In this document: positions 14,637 through 24,639 of the stretch, piece after piece
Numbering within the stretch: the first letter of the stretch is position 1
Layout of the letters: each line of letters starts with the position of its first letter
NCBI RefSeq assembly: GCF_013184545.1
Contig: NZ_JAAOJA010000001.1
Location: 682,001-746,000 of the forward strand
DNA from: Pseudomonas tumuqii
Lineage (GTDB): Bacteria > Pseudomonadota > Gammaproteobacteria > Pseudomonadales > Pseudomonadaceae
Direction of reading: 5' to 3'
Length of the DNA: 64,000 bases
Program-made: the position numbers and the translations under genes
Notes under the pieces: generated by a model
The model's input: the letters and a program-made list of their open reading frames with translations, nothing else
Told to the model about the DNA's origin: nothing
The model's database searches: none

Positions 14637-14645
14637 GGGGCTGAG

Positions 14646-15551
14646 ATGAGTCGTGTAATTAACTTCATGGGCGTGCGCAAGATTGCGCTCGCCCTCACCC
14701 TGCTCGTGACCTTTATCGCGTTGGGTAGTCTGGCCACCAAAGGCCTGAATTTTGGCCTGGATTTTACCGGTGGTACGCAGATCGAGCTGGCCTATGAGCA
14801 GCCGGCAGACCTTGGCAACATTCGCCAGCATCTGGCGGGCGCCGGCTATGGCGATGCCGTGGTGCAGAGCTTTGGTGCCACTACCGAGGTGGTGGTGCGC
14901 ATGCAAGGCGATGACCCGGATTTGGGTAATAAGGTTGCCGCTGTGCTGCAGCAGGCGGGCGACAAGCTGCAGGTGAAGAAGGTCGAATTCGTCGGGCCGC
15001 AGGTGGGTGAGGAACTGCGTGACCAGGGCGGCCTGGGCATGCTCCTGGCGCTGGGCGGGGTCATGCTGTACCTGGCCTTTCGCTTTCAGTGGAAGTTTTC
15101 CGTGGGCGCCTTCGTCTCGCTGGTGCATGACGTCATCGTCACCCTGGGCATTCTGTCGTTCTTCCAGATCACCTTCGATCTCACGGTGTTGGCAGCGCTG
15201 CTGGCGATCATCGGTTATTCGTTGAACGACACCATCGTGGTCTTCGATCGGGTGCGCGAGAATTTCCGGGTGCTGCGCAAGGCCGACTTGATCGAAAACA
15301 TCAATATCTCCACCACGCAAACCCTGTTGCGCACCCTGGCTACCTCGATCTCGACCTTGCTGGCTATTGGCGCCTTGCTGGTCTTCGGCGGCGATAATCT
15401 GTTCGGCTTCGCGTTCGCGTTGTTCGTGGGGGTGCTGGTGGGTACCTATTCGTCGATTTATATCTCCAACGCAGCGCTGATTTGGCTGAGTCTGACTGTC
15501 GAGGATCTGATTCCGCCGGTGGCGACCGAAGAGGTCGATGAGCGGCCCTGA
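14646..15551 (+). CDS. secF: Protein translocase subunit SecF
   Basis: Partner of SecD. 301 residues: N-terminal helix, the SecF motif GLDFTGGTQIELAYEQPAD, a short periplasmic domain, and the C-terminal membrane block containing ALLAIIGYSLNDTIVVFDRV and REN, typical of the family. The ATG at 14646 follows AGGGGCTGAG. No clear terminator is visible in the 110 bases before the next gene. Confidence 0.98.
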   Translation: MSRVINFMGVRKIALALTLLVTFIALGSLATKGLNFGLDFTGGTQIELAYEQPADLGNIRQHLAGAGYGDAVVQSFGATTEVVVRMQGDDPDLGNKVAAVLQQAGDKLQVKKVEFVGPQVGEELRDQGGLGMLLALGGVMLYLAFRFQWKFSVGAFVSLVHDVIVTLGILSFFQITFDLTVLAALLAIIGYSLNDTIVVFDRVRENFRVLRKADLIENINISTTQTLLRTLATSISTLLAIGALLVFGGDNLFGFAFALFVGVLVGTYSSIYISNAALIWLSLTVEDLIPPVATEEVDERP

Positions 15552-15661
15552 GTCTGGCTGAGCGGGCGCTGTGCGCGGGGATTGAACTTGCTGCACGTCG
15601 CCCCGGTCCAAGGTTCGGAGATCAGGCCCATGCGCCGAATAAGTGAAAATCAGGAGTTCTC

Positions 15662-16198
15662 ATGAACAAATCAATGCTCGTTGGTGCTGTGCTGGGGGCT
15701 GTCGGTGTAACGGCAGGTGGTGCGGTCGCCACTTACAACTTGGTGAGTGGTCCCGAGTACGCGGAAGTTCTAGCTGTGCAGCCGATCAAGGAAACGATCA
15801 AGACGCCGCGTGAAGTCTGTGAGGACGTTACCGTGACCCGGCAGAAGCCGGTAAAGGATCAGCATCAGATTGCCGGTACGGCTATCGGTGCGGTCGTTGG
15901 CGGTTTGCTGGGTAATCAGGTCGGTGGCGGTACTGGCAAGAAGATCGCCACCGTGGCCGGTGCTGTCGGTGGTGGTTACGCCGGTAACAAGGTGCAGGAA
16001 AATATGCAGGCCGGCGCCACCTATACCACCACTGAAAACCGCTGCCGTACCGTGACCGATACCAGCGAGGAAGTGATCGGTTATGACGTGAAGTATCAGC
16101 TGGATGGTAAGGAAGGGCGGGTGCGCATGAACAGCGATCCGGGCAGTCGGATTCCGGTCAAGGATGGGCAGTTGGTATTGGCCGAAACGGTCGAGTAA
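15662..16198 (+). CDS. Glycine-zipper 2TM-domain envelope protein
   Basis: 178 residues. The N-terminus (MNKSMLVGAVLGAVGVTAGG) is a signal-anchor-like helix without a lipobox cysteine. The centre (about residues 75-113) carries a glycine-zipper repeat, IAGTAIGAVVGGLLGNQVGG and KIATVAGAVGGGYAGNKVQE, as in SlyB/RcnB-like outer-membrane or envelope proteins. Two cysteines (in REVCEDVTV and ENRCRTVTD) flank the zipper and could pair. The role is unknown; such proteins are thought to insert in or stabilise the envelope. It has its own ribosome site (CAGGAG) and is followed by a strong terminator. Confidence 0.88.
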   Translation: MNKSMLVGAVLGAVGVTAGGAVATYNLVSGPEYAEVLAVQPIKETIKTPREVCEDVTVTRQKPVKDQHQIAGTAIGAVVGGLLGNQVGGGTGKKIATVAGAVGGGYAGNKVQENMQAGATYTTTENRCRTVTDTSEEVIGYDVKYQLDGKEGRVRMNSDPGSRIPVKDGQLVLAETVE

Positions 16199-16210
16199 CC
16201 CTGCAAATGG

Positions 16211-16236
16211 AAAGCGCCCTGCGGGGCGCTTTTTTC
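16211..16236 (+). terminator. Terminator of the glycine-zipper gene
   Basis: AGCGCCC and GGGCGCT (7-bp stem, 4-base loop TGCG) followed by TTTTTT, 13 bases after the stop codon. Confidence 0.9.
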
Positions 16237-16243
16237 TGGGTAA

Positions 16244-16271
16244 TAAAAAACCGGCCGTTGGCCGGTTTTTA
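16244..16271 (-). terminator. Terminator of suhB
   Basis: AACCGGCC, loop GTT, GGCCGGTT, with A/T runs on both sides (bidirectional in form). It lies just after the suhB stop on the minus strand. Confidence 0.88.
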
Positions 16272-16283
16272 TTTATCGCGCCA

Positions 16284-17099
16284 TCAGCGTTTCATTGAGG
16301 CGGAAAGATGCGGCTGGATGGCCGTCAGAACGGCCTTGAAGCACTTGGTGTTGCCGGCGACGATCTGGCCTTTCTCGAGGAATTCGTGGCCGCCGGTGAA
16401 GTCGCTGACCAGGCCGCCTGCTTCCTGAATCAGCAGGGCGCCGGCTGCCATGTCCCATTCGGACAGGCCGAATTCCCAGAAGGCATCGAAACGGCCTGCG
16501 GCCACGTAGGCCAGGTCGAGGCTGGCGGCACCGGCGCGACGAACGCCAGCCGTCTGGCCAACCAGGTTGCGGAACATGCCCAGGTAGTTTTCCAGGTTGT
16601 CGAGCTGGCTATCGCGGAACGGGAAGCCGGTACCGAGCAGGGCGCCTTCCAGGCTCTTGCGTGAGCTGACGCGCAGGCGGCGACCGTTGAGGGCGGCGCC
16701 ACGGCCGCGGCTGGCGGTGAATTCTTCCTGGCGCACCGGGTCGATGACCACTGCATGCTCCAGCCGGCCGCGGTATTTGCAGGCCAGGCTGACGGCGAAG
16801 TGCGGCACGCCGCGGATGAAGTTGGTGGTGCCGTCCAGCGGATCGATGATCCACAGGTAATCGGCGCCGTCGCCGCTGCCTTCGATCAGGCCGCCTTCTT
16901 CGCCGAGGAAGCCGTGGGTCGGATAAGCCTTGCGTAGCGCTTGGATGATCAACTGCTCGGCAGAGCGATCAATCTCGGTCACGTAATCCTTGGCATCTTT
17001 CTCGTCGACCGAGATGACGTCCAAGCGTTCGATCGAGCGGAAAATCATTTCACCGGCGCTACGGGCTGCGCGCAGGGCGATATTCAGCATGGGCTGCAT
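16284..17099 (-). CDS. suhB: Inositol-1-monophosphatase family protein SuhB
   Basis: Mg-dependent inositol monophosphatase that in Enterobacteria also takes part in rRNA transcription antitermination; in P. aeruginosa SuhB affects virulence regulation. 271 residues with all metal-site motifs: GEEGG, the DPLDGTTNFIRG signature, and SEWDMAAGALL near the C-terminus. The ATG at 17099 gives MQPMLNIALRAARSAGEMI, the normal start. Divergent from trmJ across 145 bases. Confidence 0.96.
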   Translation of the reverse strand: MQPMLNIALRAARSAGEMIFRSIERLDVISVDEKDAKDYVTEIDRSAEQLIIQALRKAYPTHGFLGEEGGLIEGSGDGADYLWIIDPLDGTTNFIRGVPHFAVSLACKYRGRLEHAVVIDPVRQEEFTASRGRGAALNGRRLRVSSRKSLEGALLGTGFPFRDSQLDNLENYLGMFRNLVGQTAGVRRAGAASLDLAYVAAGRFDAFWEFGLSEWDMAAGALLIQEAGGLVSDFTGGHEFLEKGQIVAGNTKCFKAVLTAIQPHLSASMKR

Positions 17100-17244
17100 G
17101 GGCGATTCACCTGGGTCGTTAAAGAAAGCCGGCCATATTAGCAGAAAAGGCTGGTTGATGAAGTGCCGTCTGTGTCTTGCATGGCATTACCCTGGGTGGT
17201 TCTGTAAGCTTTGCTGCCCTTGGCTGCCCATGTGAGCGTTTGCG

Positions 17245-18024
17245 TTGCTGCAAAATATTCGAGTGGTTCTGGTTAATACCAGTCATCCCGGTAATATCGG
17301 CGGTGCTGCGCGCGCCATGAAAAACATGGGCCTGTCGCGCCTGGTGCTGGTCGATCCGATAGATTTTCCCAGTGGCGATGCGGTGGCCCGGGCCTCGGGG
17401 GCGACCGATATTCTTGAGGGCGCGCAGGTGGTCGGCACGCTAGAAGAGGCGCTGGTCGGTTGCAGTCTGGTGCTGGGGACCAGTGCGCGCGATCGACGCA
17501 TTCCCTGGCCGTTGCTCGATCCGCGCGAGTGCGGACTGGCGGCGTGCGAGCAGGCCCTGCAAGGCGCCGAAGTGGCCTTGGTGTTCGGTCGTGAGTACGC
17601 AGGCCTGACCAACGAGGAACTGCAGCGTTGCCATTTCCATGTGCACATTCCGTCCGATCCGGATTTCAGTTCGCTGAACCTGGCGGCGGCAGTCCAGGTG
17701 CTGGCCTATGAGGTGCGCATGGCCTGGTTGGCGGCGCAGAATAAACCGACCAAGACGCTCAAGTTGGAGACCACGGCGATTCAGAGTTCCCAGCCGGTGA
17801 CGACGGATGAGCTGGAGTCCTTTTATGCGCATCTGCAGCTCGCCCTGGTCGAGATCGGCTTTCTCGATCCGGCCAAGCCGCGGCACTTGATGAGCCGCTT
17901 GCGGCGCCTGTACGGTCGTAGTGGTATCAGTAAGCTGGAAATGAATATCTTGCGTGGCATTCTGACGGAAACCGTCAAGGCGGCGCGTGGTGAGCACCAT
18001 AAGCAGGGGAAAACTGATGTTTGA
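17245..18024 (+). CDS. trmJ: tRNA (cytidine/uridine-2'-O)-methyltransferase TrmJ
   Basis: SPOUT-fold methyltransferase that modifies the ribose of tRNA position 32. 259 residues. The SpoU core is clear: [20 protein letters not shown], then [15 protein letters not shown] and [20 protein letters not shown], the trefoil-knot SAM site. I use TTG at 17245 as start ([16 protein letters not shown]), since this matches related N-termini and no ATG or GTG fits. It overlaps cysE by 8 bases. The suhB-trmJ-cysE-iscR order is conserved in pseudomonads. Confidence 0.95.
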   Translation: MLQNIRVVLVNTSHPGNIGGAARAMKNMGLSRLVLVDPIDFPSGDAVARASGATDILEGAQVVGTLEEALVGCSLVLGTSARDRRIPWPLLDPRECGLAACEQALQGAEVALVFGREYAGLTNEELQRCHFHVHIPSDPDFSSLNLAAAVQVLAYEVRMAWLAAQNKPTKTLKLETTAIQSSQPVTTDELESFYAHLQLALVEIGFLDPAKPRHLMSRLRRLYGRSGISKLEMNILRGILTETVKAARGEHHKQGKTDV

Positions 18025-18796
18025 GCGCATGCGGGAAGATATCCAGAGCGTATTCCATCGCGATCCGGCGGCGCGCAATGCGCTTGAGGTGGTGACCTGC
18101 TATCCGGGTCTGCATGCGGTCTGGCTGCATCGTCTGGCCCATGCGCTGTGGACCTCCGGTTGGAAGTGGTTGGCGCGGGTGGTCTCCAATCTGGGGCGCT
18201 GGCTGACCGGGATCGAGATCCATCCGGGGGCGAAGATCGGTCGACGTTTCTTCATCGACCATGGCATGGGCATTGTCATCGGCGAGACGGCCGAAATCGG
18301 CAACGATGTCACCCTGTATCAGGGGGTGACCCTGGGCGGCACCAGCTGGAACAAGGGCAAGCGTCATCCGACGTTGGAAGATGGCGTGGTGGTCGGTGCG
18401 GGGGCCAAGGTGCTCGGGCCGTTCACGGTGGGTGCGGGTGCCAAGATCGGTTCCAACGCGGTGGTGACCAAAGAGGTGCCGGCGGGGGCGACCGCCGTCG
18501 GTATTCCCGGGCGGGTCATCGTCAAGGTGGATGACGAGCAGGCGGCCAAGCGCCAGGCCATGGCGGAAAAGCTGGGCTTCGATGCCTATGGTGTCGGTCA
18601 GGACATGCCGGATCCAGTGGCGCGCGCCATTGGCCAGTTGCTCGATCACTTGCAGGCGGTTGACGGGCGCCTGGAGGGCATGTGCAAGGCGCTCAACGAA
18701 CTGGGCAGCGACTACCGCGCCAAGGAGTTGCCGGCCCTGCGTGACGAGGACTTCGTCGGTGTGTGCAAGGATCAGGATGGCAAGCCGGCGGCTTGA
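18017..18796 (+). CDS. cysE: Serine O-acetyltransferase
   Basis: Makes O-acetylserine from serine and acetyl-CoA, the first step of cysteine synthesis. 259 residues with a left-handed beta-helix of hexapeptide repeats ([20 protein letters not shown] onward, [40 protein letters not shown]). The ATG at 18017 follows AGGGGAAAACTG and overlaps the trmJ stop; a longer frame from 17987 is less likely. Its place just upstream of the isc operon is logical: cysteine is the sulfur donor for IscS. Confidence 0.95.
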   Translation: MFERMREDIQSVFHRDPAARNALEVVTCYPGLHAVWLHRLAHALWTSGWKWLARVVSNLGRWLTGIEIHPGAKIGRRFFIDHGMGIVIGETAEIGNDVTLYQGVTLGGTSWNKGKRHPTLEDGVVVGAGAKVLGPFTVGAGAKIGSNAVVTKEVPAGATAVGIPGRVIVKVDDEQAAKRQAMAEKLGFDAYGVGQDMPDPVARAIGQLLDHLQAVDGRLEGMCKALNELGSDYRAKELPALRDEDFVGVCKDQDGKPAA

Positions 18797-18870
18797 TGCG
18801 TCCTGGCCAGTGGTTTGCTATGCTGGGCGCCCTCCGATTGCGGCTAATCCCGAGTAAAACCCTAGGTCTT

Positions 18871-18903
18871 ATAGTTGACTTAAATACTCGGGAATTGCAT
18901 ACT
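18871..18903 (+). promoter_or_regulatory. iscR promoter with overlapping IscR type-1 operator
   Basis: A 25-base stretch at 18871-18895 (ATAGTTGACTTAAATACTCG then GGAAT) fits the type-1 IscR site known from E. coli (ATAGTTGACC...ACTCGGGAAT). It covers a -35 box TTGACT (18875-18880); a -10 box CATACT (18898-18903) follows at 17 bases. Binding of [2Fe-2S]-IscR here should repress the operon. Confidence 0.88.
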
Positions 18904-18935
18904 CGCCGCAAATCGCTACTCCGTGGTAACCCTTC

Positions 18936-19427
18936 ATGCGACTGACCACCAAAGGCCGTTATGCCGTTACCGCCATGCTCGACTTGGCGCTACATGCGCA
19001 GCATGGGCCGGTGTCCCTGGCCGATATTTCCGAGCGTCAGGGTATCTCCCTGTCATATCTCGAACAGCTATTCGCCAAGCTGCGCCGTAGCAACCTGGTT
19101 TCCAGCGTACGTGGTCCCGGTGGGGGCTATCAGTTGTCGCGCGAGATGCAGGGCATCCAGGTCGCCGAGGTGATCGATGCGGTCAACGAATCGGTCGACG
19201 CCACGCGCTGCCAGGGCCAGGGCGATTGCCATGGCGGCGATACCTGCCTGACCCACCATTTGTGGTGCGACCTGAGTCAGCAGATTCATGAGTTCCTCAG
19301 TGGGATCAGTTTGGCTGATCTGGTGACGCGCCGCGAAGTGCAGGAAATCGCGCAGTGCCAGGATCAGCGCCGCAGCAATGGCAGGATGCCGCACCTGGAT
19401 AAGATTGAAGCATCCACCGTCGATTGA
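18936..19427 (+). CDS. iscR: Iron-sulfur cluster regulator IscR
   Basis: Rrf2-family repressor that senses iron-sulfur status and controls the isc operon. 163 residues. The N-terminal winged helix ([20 protein letters not shown]) is followed by the cluster-binding loop with C92, C98 and C104 and His107, all conserved. The operator upstream matches the type-1 site, so autoregulation is expected. First gene of the operon; iscS begins 49 bases later. Confidence 0.97.
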   Translation: MRLTTKGRYAVTAMLDLALHAQHGPVSLADISERQGISLSYLEQLFAKLRRSNLVSSVRGPGGGYQLSREMQGIQVAEVIDAVNESVDATRCQGQGDCHGGDTCLTHHLWCDLSQQIHEFLSGISLADLVTRREVQEIAQCQDQRRSNGRMPHLDKIEASTVD

Positions 19428-19476
19428 ACGTGGGGTGCCGGCCCGCGTGGCCAGAAACCTGATTAGGAGAAGCTCA

Positions 19477-20691
19477 ATGAAATTGCCGATTTACCTCGAT
19501 TATTCCGCCACCACTCCGGTCGATCCGCGTGTGGCACAAAAGATGAGTGAGTGTTTGCTGGTCGATGGCAACTTCGGCAACCCGGCATCGCGCTCCCATG
19601 TGTTTGGCTGGAAGGCCGAGGAGGCTGTTGAGAATGGTCGCCGCCAGGTCGCCGAGCTGGTCAATGCCGACCCGCGCGAGATCGTCTGGACCTCCGGTGC
19701 CACCGAGTCGGACAACCTGGCGATCAAGGGCATTGCGCACTTCTACAGTGGCAAGGGCAAGCACATCGTGACCTCGAAGATCGAGCACAAGGCGGTGCTG
19801 GACACCACCCGCCAGCTGGAGCGCGAAGGCTTCGAAGTGACCTATATCGAGCCGGGCGAAGACGGGCTGATCACCCCAGCCATGGTCGAGGCGGCGCTGC
19901 GCGAGGACACCATTCTGGTGTCGATCATGCACGTGAACAACGAAATCGGCACCATCAATGACATCGCCGGCATCGGTGAGCTGACCCGCTCGCGCGGGGT
20001 GTTCTTCCACGTCGATGCGGCGCAGTCCACCGGCAAGGTGGAAATCGATCTGGAAAAGCTCAAGGTCGATCTGATGTCCTTCTCGGCCCACAAGACCTAT
20101 GGCCCCAAGGGTGTCGGCGCGCTCTACGTGCGCCGCAAGCCGCGTGTGCGTCTGGAAGCCCAGACCCATGGTGGTGGCCATGAGCGCGGTATGCGTTCCG
20201 GCACCCTGGCGACTCACCAGATCGTCGGCATGGGCGAAGCCTTCCGCATTGCCAAGGAAGAAATGGTCCAGGAAAACCAGCGCATCAAGGCGTTGCGTGA
20301 TCGTTTCTTCGCGCAGCTCGATGGCCTGGAAGAGCTGTACGTGAACGGCAGCATGACCTCGCGAGTGCCGCACAACCTCAATCTCAGCTTCAACTATGTC
20401 GAAGGCGAGTCGCTGATCATGGCGCTCAAGGATCTGGCGGTATCGTCGGGTTCGGCCTGTACCTCGGCTTCGCTGGAGCCGTCTTACGTATTGCGCGCCC
20501 TCGGTCGTAATGACGAGCTGGCGCACAGTTCGATCCGTTTCACCTTCGGCCGTTTCACCACCGAAGAAGAAGTCGACTACGCCGCGCAGAAGGTTCGCGA
20601 GGCGGTCACCAAGCTGCGCGAATTGTCGCCGCTGTGGGATATGTTCAAAGAGGGTGTGGATCTGTCCAAGGTCGAGTGGGCAGCACACTAA
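19477..20691 (+). CDS. iscS: Cysteine desulfurase IscS
   Basis: PLP enzyme that takes sulfur from cysteine and passes it to IscU, ThiI, TusA and other acceptors. 404 residues, as in E. coli. The PLP lysine is K206 ([10 protein letters not shown]) and the catalytic persulfide cysteine is C328 ([14 protein letters not shown]). The ATG at 19477 follows TAGGAGAAGCTCA. Longer in-frame readings begin inside iscR and are not real. Confidence 0.98.
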   Translation: MKLPIYLDYSATTPVDPRVAQKMSECLLVDGNFGNPASRSHVFGWKAEEAVENGRRQVAELVNADPREIVWTSGATESDNLAIKGIAHFYSGKGKHIVTSKIEHKAVLDTTRQLEREGFEVTYIEPGEDGLITPAMVEAALREDTILVSIMHVNNEIGTINDIAGIGELTRSRGVFFHVDAAQSTGKVEIDLEKLKVDLMSFSAHKTYGPKGVGALYVRRKPRVRLEAQTHGGGHERGMRSGTLATHQIVGMGEAFRIAKEEMVQENQRIKALRDRFFAQLDGLEELYVNGSMTSRVPHNLNLSFNYVEGESLIMALKDLAVSSGSACTSASLEPSYVLRALGRNDELAHSSIRFTFGRFTTEEEVDYAAQKVREAVTKLRELSPLWDMFKEGVDLSKVEWAAH

Positions 20692-20732
20692 AGCTGCCGT
20701 TGAGCAGCCCCTGATGAGAGAGGAATACCAGC

Positions 20733-21119
20733 ATGGCTTACAGTGAAAAGGTCATTGACCATTACGAAAATCCGCGCAATGTCGGCAAGATGGATGCCGA
20801 AGACCCGGATGTCGGTACCGGCATGGTCGGCGCGCCGGCCTGCGGTGACGTAATGCGCTTGCAGATCAAGGTCAACGAGCAGGGTGTCATCGAAGACGCC
20901 AAGTTCAAGACCTATGGCTGCGGTTCCGCGATCGCGTCCAGTTCCCTCGCCACCGAGTGGATGAAGGGCAAGACCCTGGATGAGGCGGAAACCATCAAGA
21001 ACACCCAGCTCGCCGAAGAATTGGCGTTGCCGCCGGTGAAGATCCACTGCTCGGTACTCGCCGAGGACGCCATCAAGGCGGCCGTGCGTGATTACAAGCA
21101 GAAGAAAGGTTTGCTCTAA
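20733..21119 (+). CDS. iscU: Iron-sulfur cluster scaffold IscU
   Basis: Scaffold on which IscS-derived sulfur and iron build a [2Fe-2S] cluster. 128 residues with the three ligand cysteines C37, C63 and C106, the Asp39 that controls stability, and the LPPVK motif (99-103) recognised by HscA. Starts [18 protein letters not shown]. iscA follows after 11 bases. Confidence 0.98.
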   Translation: MAYSEKVIDHYENPRNVGKMDAEDPDVGTGMVGAPACGDVMRLQIKVNEQGVIEDAKFKTYGCGSAIASSSLATEWMKGKTLDEAETIKNTQLAEELALPPVKIHCSVLAEDAIKAAVRDYKQKKGLL

Positions 21120-21130
21120 GGAGGTTGTCG

Positions 21131-21454
21131 ATGGCTATCAGCATGACCGAAGCTGCCGCTCAGCACGTGCAGCGTTCGCTTGAAGGGCGTGGCAAGGGTG
21201 AGGGTATTCGCCTGGGTGTTCGCACCACTGGCTGCTCGGGCCTGGCTTATGTGCTGGAGTTCGTCGACGCAGCCGACAGCGAAGACCAGGTGTTCGAGAC
21301 TCACGGGGTCAAGGTGATCATCGATCCCAAGAGCCTGGTGTACCTCGACGGCACCGAGCTGGACTTCGTCAAAGAAGGCTTGAACGAAGGTTTCAAGTTC
21401 AACAACCCTAACGTGCGTGGCGAATGTGGCTGCGGCGAAAGCTTCAACATCTGA
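21131..21454 (+). CDS. iscA: Iron-sulfur cluster assembly protein IscA
   Basis: A-type carrier, thought to accept and deliver clusters, especially for [4Fe-4S] targets. 107 residues with C35, C99 and C101 in the conserved TTGCSG and GECGCGESF contexts. The start is ATG 21131 because AAGGAGG (21118-21124), the strongest ribosome site in the operon, lies 6 bases before it; an in-frame ATG at 21125 sits too close. Confidence 0.97.
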   Translation: MAISMTEAAAQHVQRSLEGRGKGEGIRLGVRTTGCSGLAYVLEFVDAADSEDQVFETHGVKVIIDPKSLVYLDGTELDFVKEGLNEGFKFNNPNVRGECGCGESFNI

Positions 21455-21461
21455 GGCGTTT

Positions 21462-21983
21462 GTGGGTAGTCCTTGTCATTTTGCCCTGTTCGATCTCAAG
21501 CCGAGCTTCCGTCTGGATCTTGAGCAGCTGGCTGTGCGTTATCGCGAGCTGGCGCGCAATGTCCATCCGGACCGCTTTGCCGATGCCTCCGATCGTGAGC
21601 AGCGCCTGGCGCTGGAGCATTCGGCCAGCCTCAATGAGGCCTATAGCACGCTGAAAAGTGCACCCAAGCGCGCGCGTTACCTGCTCGCGCTGAGTGGGCC
21701 GGAATTGCCCCTGGAGGTTACGGTGCAAGACCCGGACTTCTTGCTGCAGCAGATGCATTGGCGCGAAGAATTGGAAGATCTGCAGGACAGCGCCGACTTG
21801 CCGGGTGTGGCGACGTTCAAGCGCCGCCTGAAGATTGCTCAGGATGAGCTGAACGAGCGCTTTGCCGTTTGTTGGGATGATGCGCAGCGTCGCGCCGAGG
21901 CCGAGCGCCTGATGCGCCGCATGCAGTTTCTCGACAAGCTTTCCCACGAGGTTCGCCAGCTGGAAGAGCGCCTCGACGATTAA
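21462..21983 (+). CDS. hscB: Co-chaperone HscB (J-domain protein)
   Basis: Brings IscU to HscA and stimulates its ATPase. 173 residues: an N-terminal J domain with the HPD motif ([11 protein letters not shown]) and a C-terminal helical bundle that binds IscU. The best start is GTG at 21462 (giving [16 protein letters not shown]), with TGAGG 6 bases upstream; the open frame runs further up inside iscA but is not family-like. Confidence 0.95.
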   Translation: MGSPCHFALFDLKPSFRLDLEQLAVRYRELARNVHPDRFADASDREQRLALEHSASLNEAYSTLKSAPKRARYLLALSGPELPLEVTVQDPDFLLQQMHWREELEDLQDSADLPGVATFKRRLKIAQDELNERFAVCWDDAQRRAEAERLMRRMQFLDKLSHEVRQLEERLDD

Positions 21984-22036
21984 CCCTCGCGCAGCCAACC
22001 TGGCACGCCTGATATACAGATAAGCATTTATTAATC

Positions 22037-23902
22037 ATGGCCTTACTGCAGATCGCTGAGCCCGGACAGAGCCCCCAGCCCCACCAGCGTCGGTTGGCGG
22101 TGGGCATTGATCTGGGCACCACCAATTCGCTGGTCGCTGCGGTGCGCAGTGGTCTGTCCGAGCCGATCGCCGATGCTGCTGGGCAGGTCATACTGCCATC
22201 GGCGGTGCGCTATCACGCCGATCGTGTCGAAGTCGGCGAGGCTGCCAGGCTGGCCGCCTCCGCTGATCCGCTGAATACCGTGCTGTCGGTCAAGCGCCTG
22301 ATGGGTCGCGGCCTGGCTGACGTCAAGCAGTTGGGCGAACAGTTGCCCTATCGCTTTGTCGAGGGCGAGTCGCACATGCCCTTTATCGATACCGTGCAGG
22401 GGCCGAAAAGCCCGGTCGAAGTGTCTGCCGAGATCCTCAAGGTGCTGCGTCAGCGGGCCGAGGCCGCCTTGGGTGGCGAGCTGGTCGGTGCGGTCATCAC
22501 GGTGCCGGCCTACTTCGATGACTCCCAGCGCCAGGCCACCAAGGATGCAGCGCGTCTGGCCGGTCTGAATGTACTGCGCTTGCTCAATGAGCCGACCGCA
22601 GCTGCTGTGGCTTATGGGCTGGATCAGCATGCCGAAGGCGTGGTGGCGATTTATGACCTGGGCGGCGGCACCTTCGATATTTCCATTCTGCGCCTGACCG
22701 GCGGTGTGTTCGAAGTGTTGGCCACCGGTGGTGACAGTGCCCTGGGTGGCGATGACTTCGATCATGCGATTGCTGGCTGGATGGTCGAACAGGCCGGTTT
22801 GTCTGCCGACCTCGATCCGGGCGAGCAGCGCAGCCTGCTGCAAGCCGCCTGCGTGGCCAAGGAAGCCCTGACCACTTGTGCTGCGGCCCAACTCCGTCAT
22901 GGCGCCTGGCAGGGGCAGTTGAGTCGCGAGCAGTTCGAAGCGTTGATCGAGCCGATGCTGGCGCGCAGCCTCAAGGCCTGTCGACGTGCCGTGCGCGATG
23001 CCGGGATCGAGCTGGAAGAGGTCGAGGCGGTGGTCATGGTCGGCGGTTCGACGCGCGTGCCGCGGGTGCGCCAGGCGGTCGCCGAGATGTTCGCCCGCGA
23101 GCCCCTGACCGATATCGATCCGGATCAGGTGGTGGCCATTGGTGCCGCGATCCAAGCCGATGCCCTGGCGGGTAACCAGCGTGGTGATGGTGAGGAGCTG
23201 CTGCTGCTGGACGTGATTCCGCTGTCGCTTGGCCTGGAAACCATGGGTGGGCTGATGGAGAAGGTTATCCCGCGCAACACCACCATCCCGGTGGCGCGGG
23301 CGCAGGACTTCACCACCTATAAAGATGGCCAGACGGCCATGATGATTCATGTGCTGCAGGGTGAGCGCGAGCTGATCAGCGATTGTCGCTCCCTGGCGCG
23401 TTTCGAATTGCGCGGCATTCCGCCGATGGTCGCCGGTGCGGCGAAGATCCGTGTGACCTTCCAGGTCGATGCCGATGGCCTGCTCAGCGTGGCGGCCCGC
23501 GAGCTGGCCTCGGGTGTCGAGGCGAGCATCCAGGTCAAGCCGTCTTACGGGCTGACCGATGGCGAAATCGCGCGCATGTTGCAGGACTCTTTCCAGAATG
23601 CCAGTGACGACAAGGTCGCCCGTGTGTTGCGTGAGCAGCAGGTGGATGCCCAGCGTCTGCTGGAGGCGGTAGAGGCCGCCTTGCTTGCTGATGGCGAGCG
23701 TCTGCTGGATGTCGATGAGCGCCTGGCTATCGATGCGCAAGTCCAGCAGTTGCGCGAACTGATGGCCGGAAACGATGGCCTGGCCATCGAGCAGCAAACC
23801 AAACGTTTGACCCGGGTGACCGATGCCTTTGCCGCTCGTCGCCTGGATGCCACGGTCAAAGCCGCATTGGCTGGCCGTAGTCTTAATGAAATCGAGGAAT
23901 AA
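22037..23902 (+). CDS. hscA: Chaperone HscA (Hsp70 family)
   Basis: Specialised Hsp70 that binds the LPPVK loop of IscU and helps cluster release. 621 residues: nucleotide-binding domain with [15 protein letters not shown] (from about residue 22), [34 protein letters not shown] and [17 protein letters not shown], then a peptide-binding domain ([20 protein letters not shown]) and a helical lid. fdx follows after 2 bases. Confidence 0.97.
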   Translation: MALLQIAEPGQSPQPHQRRLAVGIDLGTTNSLVAAVRSGLSEPIADAAGQVILPSAVRYHADRVEVGEAARLAASADPLNTVLSVKRLMGRGLADVKQLGEQLPYRFVEGESHMPFIDTVQGPKSPVEVSAEILKVLRQRAEAALGGELVGAVITVPAYFDDSQRQATKDAARLAGLNVLRLLNEPTAAAVAYGLDQHAEGVVAIYDLGGGTFDISILRLTGGVFEVLATGGDSALGGDDFDHAIAGWMVEQAGLSADLDPGEQRSLLQAACVAKEALTTCAAAQLRHGAWQGQLSREQFEALIEPMLARSLKACRRAVRDAGIELEEVEAVVMVGGSTRVPRVRQAVAEMFAREPLTDIDPDQVVAIGAAIQADALAGNQRGDGEELLLLDVIPLSLGLETMGGLMEKVIPRNTTIPVARAQDFTTYKDGQTAMMIHVLQGERELISDCRSLARFELRGIPPMVAGAAKIRVTFQVDADGLLSVAARELASGVEASIQVKPSYGLTDGEIARMLQDSFQNASDDKVARVLREQQVDAQRLLEAVEAALLADGERLLDVDERLAIDAQVQQLRELMAGNDGLAIEQQTKRLTRVTDAFAARRLDATVKAALAGRSLNEIEE

Positions 23903-23904
23903 GC

Positions 23905-24243
23905 ATGCCGCAGGTGATCTTTCTGCCCAACGCCGACCACTGCCCTGAAGGGGCGGTGATCGAAGCGCAGCCGGGCGAGACCGTGCTCAACGTCGCGTTG
24001 CGTAGCGGTATCGACATCGAGCATGCCTGTGAGAAGTCCTGTGCCTGCACGACCTGTCACGTGGTGATTCGCGAGGGTTTCGCTTCTCTGCAGCCATCCG
24101 ACGAGCTGGAGGACGATATGCTGGACAAGGCCTGGGGGCTGGAGCCTAATTCGCGGCTGTCTTGTCAGGCGGTGGTGGATGAGCAGGATCTGGTGGTAGA
24201 AATCCCCAGGTACACCATCAATCAAGTGTCCGAAGGGCACTGA
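23905..24243 (+). CDS. fdx: [2Fe-2S] ferredoxin of the isc system
   Basis: Adrenodoxin-type ferredoxin that supplies electrons for cluster assembly. 112 residues with cluster ligands C42, C48, C51 and C87 in the pattern C-x5-C-x2-C; C46 is the additional cysteine also seen in E. coli Fdx. Starts MPQVIFLPNADHCPEGAV. Confidence 0.97.
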   Translation: MPQVIFLPNADHCPEGAVIEAQPGETVLNVALRSGIDIEHACEKSCACTTCHVVIREGFASLQPSDELEDDMLDKAWGLEPNSRLSCQAVVDEQDLVVEIPRYTINQVSEGH

Positions 24244-24265
24244 GTATTCGGCAAAGGAGCAGGTC

Positions 24266-24466
24266 ATGAGCCTCAAATGGTCCGATGTGCTGGAAATCGC
24301 GATCCAGTTGGCGGAAAGCAAACCTGACGTCGACCCGCGTTTCGTCAATTTTGTCGATCTGCATAGCTGGGTGCTGGCTTTGCCGGATTTCTCCGACGAT
24401 CCGCAGCGCGGTGGCGAGAAAGTGCTTGAAGCCATTCAGGCCGCCTGGATCGAAGAGGCCGAGTGA
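24266..24466 (+). CDS. iscX: Iron-sulfur assembly accessory IscX
   Basis: Small acidic protein (66 residues) that binds IscS and iron and adjusts cluster assembly. The family pattern is intact: LKWSDVLEIAIQLAESKPDV followed by DPRFVNFVDLHSWVLALPDF. Preceded by AAAGGAG. Last gene of the isc operon. Confidence 0.96.
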   Translation: MSLKWSDVLEIAIQLAESKPDVDPRFVNFVDLHSWVLALPDFSDDPQRGGEKVLEAIQAAWIEEAE

Positions 24467-24472
24467 GGTCGG

Positions 24473-24560
24473 CCGCAAGCGGCAAGCGAGCCGGCATTCG
24501 CCGCGAGTCCCGTGCTCTGGCGGTTGCTACTTGAGGCTTACGGCTTGCCACTCACCGCTG
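24473..24560. repeat. Degenerate inverted repeat downstream of iscX
   Basis: GCCGCAAGCGGCAAGC near 24473-24488 and GCTTACGGCTTGCC near 24536-24549 are roughly complementary and resemble the common Pseudomonas element built from AGCTTGCGGCTTG-type strings. No gene is seen here. Confidence 0.4.
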
Positions 24561-24579
24561 CTCTTATGCAATCAACCAG

Positions 24580-24610
24580 AACCCGCGTATAATTCGCGGG
24601 TTTAATTTTT
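24580..24610 (+). terminator. Terminator of the isc operon, overlapping the likely ndk -10 box
   Basis: AACCCGCG (24580-24587) and CGCGGGTT (24595-24602) form a perfect 8-bp stem followed by TAATTTTT. The 7-base loop is TATAATT, whose first six bases (24588-24593) are a consensus -10 hexamer placed about 47 bases upstream of the ndk start. No good -35 box is visible at the right distance (TATGCA at 17 bases). Confidence 0.75.
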
Positions 24611-24639
24611 CGTATTACCCATCGTTTCTGGAGTTACAC

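Noticed and set aside
12717..15611. 964-codon open frame opposite yajC/secD/secF
   Set aside because: Antisense shadow; composition is His/Gln/Arg-rich and it crosses gene boundaries of three genuine genes.
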